From Modestobacter sp. L9-4 (GTDB lineage Bacteria > Actinomycetota > Actinomycetes > Mycobacteriales > Geodermatophilaceae), in NCBI RefSeq assembly GCF_019112525.1, contig NZ_CP077800.1:3162001-3226000 (forward strand): a stretch of 64,000 nucleotides of DNA, written 5' to 3'. The notes under the pieces were generated by a model, which was not told the origin of the DNA, did no database searches, and worked only from the letters and a program-made list of their open reading frames with translations. How positions within the stretch are numbered: the stretch's first letter is position 1; every line of letters starts with the position of its first letter. Shown here one piece after another: positions 60,986-64,000 of the stretch. The translations under genes and the position numbers were made by a program.

Positions 60986-61981
60986 GTGCCAGGCTGGACT
61001 GCCCATGCTGCGGAGACCGGCGTAGTTGCGCCGTCGTCCGACATCGCGGTGGACCCGTTGGACGACGTGCTGCGCCTGCTCGGGGTGCGCGGCTCGCTGT
61101 CGGCCCCGCTGGTCGCCGGGGGCGACTGGGCCGTCGCCTTCCCGCCGCCGGCCGGGGTGAAGTTCGTCGGCGTCCGGCGGGGCACCGCGCTGCTGCAGGT
61201 CGAGGGCGAGCCGGAGCCGGTCGTGCTCGGCACTGGCGACTGCTGCCTGGTCACCCGGCCGCGCCCGTTCGTGGTGGGCAGCGACCTGACCGTGCAACCG
61301 CAGCCGGCCCACCCGCTCTACGTGGCCGCGGCGGCCGACGGCCTCGCCCGGGCCGGTGCGGGCGAGGAGTTCTTGGCCCTGGGCGGCAGCTTCGACTTCG
61401 GGGACCGGGCGCGCACCCTGCTGCTCGACGGCCTGCCCCCGGTGGTCCGGGTGCCGGCCGGGACGGCGGAGGCGGGCGCGCTGGACTGGTCGCTGCAGCA
61501 GTTGGAGCGCGAGGTGCGGCACCCGGGGATCGGGTCCCGGCTGGTCGTGGAGCACCTGGTCCTGGTGATGCTCGTGCAGGTGCTGCGGGCGCACCTGGCC
61601 ACCGCCGGCGAGGACGCGCCGGGGCTGCTCGCCGCGCTGGCCGACCCGGTGGTCGCGCCGGCGCTGCGGGCGATGCACGCCCGGCCCGCGCACCCGTGGA
61701 CGGTCGCCGAGCTCGCCGCCACCGCCGCGGTCTCGCGGTCGACGCTGGCGGCACGGTTCAGCCGGGCGCTGGGCAACGGGCCGCTGGAGCACCTCACCCG
61801 CTGGCGGATCGAGCTGGCGGCCGAGCGGCTGCGGGACGGCTCGGACACCCTGGCCGTCATCGCCCGCACGGTCGGCTACGGCTCGGAGAGCGCGCTGAGC
61901 AACGCCTTCAAGCGGGTCACCGGCAGCTCGCCCCGGCAGTACCGGCTGCAGGCGGGCCGACGCCTCCCGGCCCCGGCCTGA
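60986..61981 (+). CDS. AraC family transcriptional regulator
   Basis: The protein has an N-terminal cupin-type sensor (VDPLDDVLRLLGVRGSLSAPLVAGGDWAVAFP, then VLGTGDCCLVTRPRPF). The C-terminal double HTH contains WTVAELAATAAVSRSTLAARFSRALG and TLAVIARTVGYGSESALSNAFKRVTGSSPRQYR. It should respond to a small molecule and control the divergent SDR gene. The start is uncertain: GTG 60986 has a CAnnnT box at 7 nt, ATG 60977 is also in frame, and GTG 61049 is nearest to the conserved domain. Confidence 0.88.
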   Translation: MPGWTAHAAETGVVAPSSDIAVDPLDDVLRLLGVRGSLSAPLVAGGDWAVAFPPPAGVKFVGVRRGTALLQVEGEPEPVVLGTGDCCLVTRPRPFVVGSDLTVQPQPAHPLYVAAAADGLARAGAGEEFLALGGSFDFGDRARTLLLDGLPPVVRVPAGTAEAGALDWSLQQLEREVRHPGIGSRLVVEHLVLVMLVQVLRAHLATAGEDAPGLLAALADPVVAPALRAMHARPAHPWTVAELAATAAVSRSTLAARFSRALGNGPLEHLTRWRIELAAERLRDGSDTLAVIARTVGYGSESALSNAFKRVTGSSPRQYRLQAGRRLPAPA

Positions 61982-61997
61982 GCCGGGGACGGGAGGC
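61962..61997. terminator. bidirectional terminator between AraC and GH3 genes
   Basis: GCCTCCCG + CCCCGGC pairs with GCCGGGG + CGGGAGGC (15 bp with one G-A mismatch, CTGA loop). It spans the AraC stop codon. Confidence 0.85.
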
Positions 61998-62002
61998 AGG
62001 GC

Positions 62003-64000
62003 TCAGGCGAGTCGCAGGACGGTGGCCTGCGGGTCGTGCGCGTGGGCGCCGACCTCGAGCTCGACGTCGCTGACCTCGGGCAGCACGCGCTCGCGGCGGT
62101 CGGCGTCCCAGCGGGCCAGCGCCAGCAGGGAGACGGGGACCTCGACGGTCACCGAGCCACCCGCGGGCACGGCGACGGGGGCGAAGCCGACCACGGCACG
62201 CTCGCCGGCGTAGCCGCCGGTCAGGGTGCGGCCGTAGACCTGCACGACGTGCCGGCCGTCCCGGTCGCCGGTGTTGGTGACCGTGGCGGTGACGGTGTCC
62301 CCGGCCGCGGTCACCTCGCCGATGGTGAACGACGTGTAGGACAGCCCGAACCCGTGCGGGTACGCGGCCTCGACGCCGAGGCGGTCCAGCAGCCGCTGGC
62401 CGTGCCAGCGGTCGTAGGTGATCGCGGTGGCGTCAACGTCGAAGAAGGGCAGGTGCTCCTCGCTGGTGGGCACCGAGAACGGCAGCCGGCCCGAGGGCTC
62501 GGCGGCACCGGTGAGGACGTCGGCCAGGGCCACGCCGCCCTCCATCCCGGCGTACCACATCAGCACGATCGCCGGAACGCGCTGGCGCCACTCCTCGGTC
62601 AGCACCGGGCCGGCCGCCACCATCGTCACCACGGTGCGCGGGTTGGCCGCGACGGTGGCCGCGATGACCTGCTCGTCCACCGGGCGCAGGCGCAGCGAGG
62701 AGCGGTCGCCGCCGAAGCCCTCGCCGGCGGTCATCACGACCTCGTCGCCGGTGGCCTGCACGCCGTCCGGGCGCGGCGGGTAGAGCGCCACCAGCGCCGG
62801 GTCGGTCATGGTGTCCGGGCCGACGTACTCGCCCTCGTCCTCGGCGTCGAAGCCGGCGACCACGATCGCCACGTCGGCGTCGGCGGCCGCTGCTGCGGCA
62901 GCCGCCGGGTCGTCGTCCTCCACCAGGGTGACCCGGGCGCCGGGGAACGCGGCGGTGATGCCGTCGAGCGGGGTGCTGCTGCTGGGCGCGCGGACGTCGG
63001 AGGAGCCGTGGTCGCCCATGTTGCCCGCGGTGGCCAGCCGGCCGATGACCGCGATCGAGGTGACCGTCGCCGGGTCCAGCGGCAGCAGGGGAGCGCCGTC
63101 GACCGGCTCGTTGCGCAGCAGCACCATGGCGCGGGTGGCCGCCTCGCGGGCCAGCGCGCGGGCCTCGTCACCGGCCATGAGCGCGGGGGTGAACTCGCCG
63201 TCGGTGCGGGTGGCGTACGAGCGCAGCATCGCCGCGATCATCCGGACGCCGGAGCGCCGCACGCTGTCCCAGGACGCCGTCCCGTCCTCCAGCTGCCCGC
63301 GCAGGTGCTGGCCGCGCTGCTGGGTGAACGGCTCCTCCAGGTCCAGCCCGGCCTCCAGCGAGGCGCCGGCGTCGCGCAGGCCCCAGATGAAGTCGCTGAC
63401 GGTGATCCCGTCCCAGCGCCACTGGTCGCGCAGCACGGTGGTGAGCAGGTACCGGTTCTGCCCGGCCCACTCGCCGTTGACCGAGTTGTAGGCGCTCATG
63501 ATCGCCGCGACGCCCTCGTCGACGGTGCGCTTGAAGTGCGGCAGGTAGACGTCGTGCAGCGTCTCGTCGTCGATGGTGACGTCGACCGTGAAGCGGGCGT
63601 TCTCCATCGAGTTGAGCGCGTAGTGCTTGGCGCAGGCCATCACGTACCGCTGGGTGCCGCGCACGAGGGCGGCGCCCATCTCGCCGAGGTGGTGCGGGTC
63701 GTCGCCGTAGGTCTCCTGCGCGCGGCCCCAGGCGGGGTGGCGCAGCAGGTTGATGCAGACGCCGCCGAAGAAGTTGCCGCCGACCGCCCGCACCTCACGG
63801 CCGATGACGTCACCGATCCGCTCCTCGAGCTCGACGTCCCAGGTGGCGCCGCGGGCCATGGAGACCGGGAAGGCGGTGCCGTTGCCGGAGACGGCGCCGC
63901 GCGGGCCGTCGACGAACTGGGTGCCCGGGACGCCGAGCCGCTCCACCGCCCCGTGCGGGATCGGCACGGTGTTGTAGCCGCCGGTGAGCATGGCCAGGAA
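62003..64000 (-). CDS. beta-glucosidase, glycoside hydrolase family 3 (5' partial)
   Basis: The right edge cuts the N-terminus: the frame stays open upstream as FLAMLTGGYN. About 665 residues remain. CAKHYALNSMEN holds the Lys-His pair and DGITVSDFIWG the nucleophile Asp of GH3; domain 2 (AVIGRLATAGNMGDHGSSDV ... IVVAGFDAEDEGEY) and a C-terminal fibronectin-like domain (VTATVTNTGDRDGRHVVQVYG) follow. It should cleave beta-linked glucosides or related sugars; no signal peptide can be judged. It ends at a shared terminator with the AraC gene. Confidence 0.92.
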   Translation of the reverse strand, partial: FLAMLTGGYNTVPIPHGAVERLGVPGTQFVDGPRGAVSGNGTAFPVSMARGATWDVELEERIGDVIGREVRAVGGNFFGGVCINLLRHPAWGRAQETYGDDPHHLGEMGAALVRGTQRYVMACAKHYALNSMENARFTVDVTIDDETLHDVYLPHFKRTVDEGVAAIMSAYNSVNGEWAGQNRYLLTTVLRDQWRWDGITVSDFIWGLRDAGASLEAGLDLEEPFTQQRGQHLRGQLEDGTASWDSVRRSGVRMIAAMLRSYATRTDGEFTPALMAGDEARALAREAATRAMVLLRNEPVDGAPLLPLDPATVTSIAVIGRLATAGNMGDHGSSDVRAPSSSTPLDGITAAFPGARVTLVEDDDPAAAAAAAADADVAIVVAGFDAEDEGEYVGPDTMTDPALVALYPPRPDGVQATGDEVVMTAGEGFGGDRSSLRLRPVDEQVIAATVAANPRTVVTMVAAGPVLTEEWRQRVPAIVLMWYAGMEGGVALADVLTGAAEPSGRLPFSVPTSEEHLPFFDVDATAITYDRWHGQRLLDRLGVEAAYPHGFGLSYTSFTIGEVTAAGDTVTATVTNTGDRDGRHVVQVYGRTLTGGYAGERAVVGFAPVAVPAGGSVTVEVPVSLLALARWDADRRERVLPEVSDVELEVGAHAHDPQATVLRLA

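Noticed and set aside
60977-61048. ATG 60977 as the start of the AraC regulator
   Set aside because: It would leave only 6 nt to the divergent SDR start and the ATG lies inside the shared palindrome; kept only as an alternative.

Overview
The window is very GC-rich, has mostly GTG/ATG starts and dense operons joined by 4-bp stop/start overlaps. It carries mycothiol (mshB), DAP-lysine (dapC, dapD, dapE), actinobacterial-type DUF3117 and an Rv0428c-type acetyltransferase. This points to a chromosomal segment of a high-GC actinomycete. A Geodermatophilaceae-like genus (Blastococcus, Modestobacter, Geodermatophilus) is my best guess; that is inference, not a database match. I saw no rRNA, tRNA, CRISPR array, prophage or insertion sequence.

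Layout. 1-5.3 kb: a DnaQ-like exonuclease/BRCT/TerD fusion cut by the left edge, a LURP-one-like protein, a GH26 lipoprotein, then a reverse transcriptase (3341-4690, minus). Directly upstream of the RT lies a 163-nt non-coding region bounded by a perfect 21-nt inverted repeat. This is the msr-msd-RT architecture of a retron and is the main discovery candidate. 5.5-13.1 kb: LLM flavin monooxygenase, NlpC/P60 hydrolase, SGNH hydrolase, DCC protein, EEP phosphatase, nucleotidyltransferase and a GGDEF-EAL membrane protein. 13.2-16.7 kb: sdhCAB. 16.9-20.9 kb: a molybdopterin oxidase/flavin reductase pair, an orphan siderophore-binding lipoprotein behind an iron box, and a formate/nitrite-type channel. 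20.9-24 kb: SDR, a HipA-like kinase/DUF3037 pair, VOC proteins (one frameshifted) and pterin carbinolamine dehydratase. 24.1-28.2 kb: sulfate assimilation (sir, a 56-aa zinc-ribbon gene, cysH) behind a cysteine-containing leader peptide, a Nudix protein and an Rrf2 regulator. 28.2-31.3 kb: TldE/TldD and CsbD. 31.7-38.2 kb: a peptide ABC transporter (SBP, two permeases, two ATPases) with a large terminator between the SBP and the permeases.

38.4-54.5 kb resembles the mshB-fdxC-dapC-dapD-dapE-LOG-tag-DUF3117 gene order I recall from Mycobacterium tuberculosis (Rv1170 to Rv1211), with local insertions. 54.6-64 kb holds a two-component system next to an ABC exporter, an SDR/AraC divergent pair and a GH3 glycosidase cut by the right edge.

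Two window-wide patterns stand out. Many genes have a (T/C)AnnnT -10 element exactly 6-8 nt before the start codon, implying leaderless mRNAs; the same rule places the retron transcription start at its first inverted repeat. Four dispersed intergenic elements of about 60 bp share GGACC...GGCC ends with compensatory changes in their stems.
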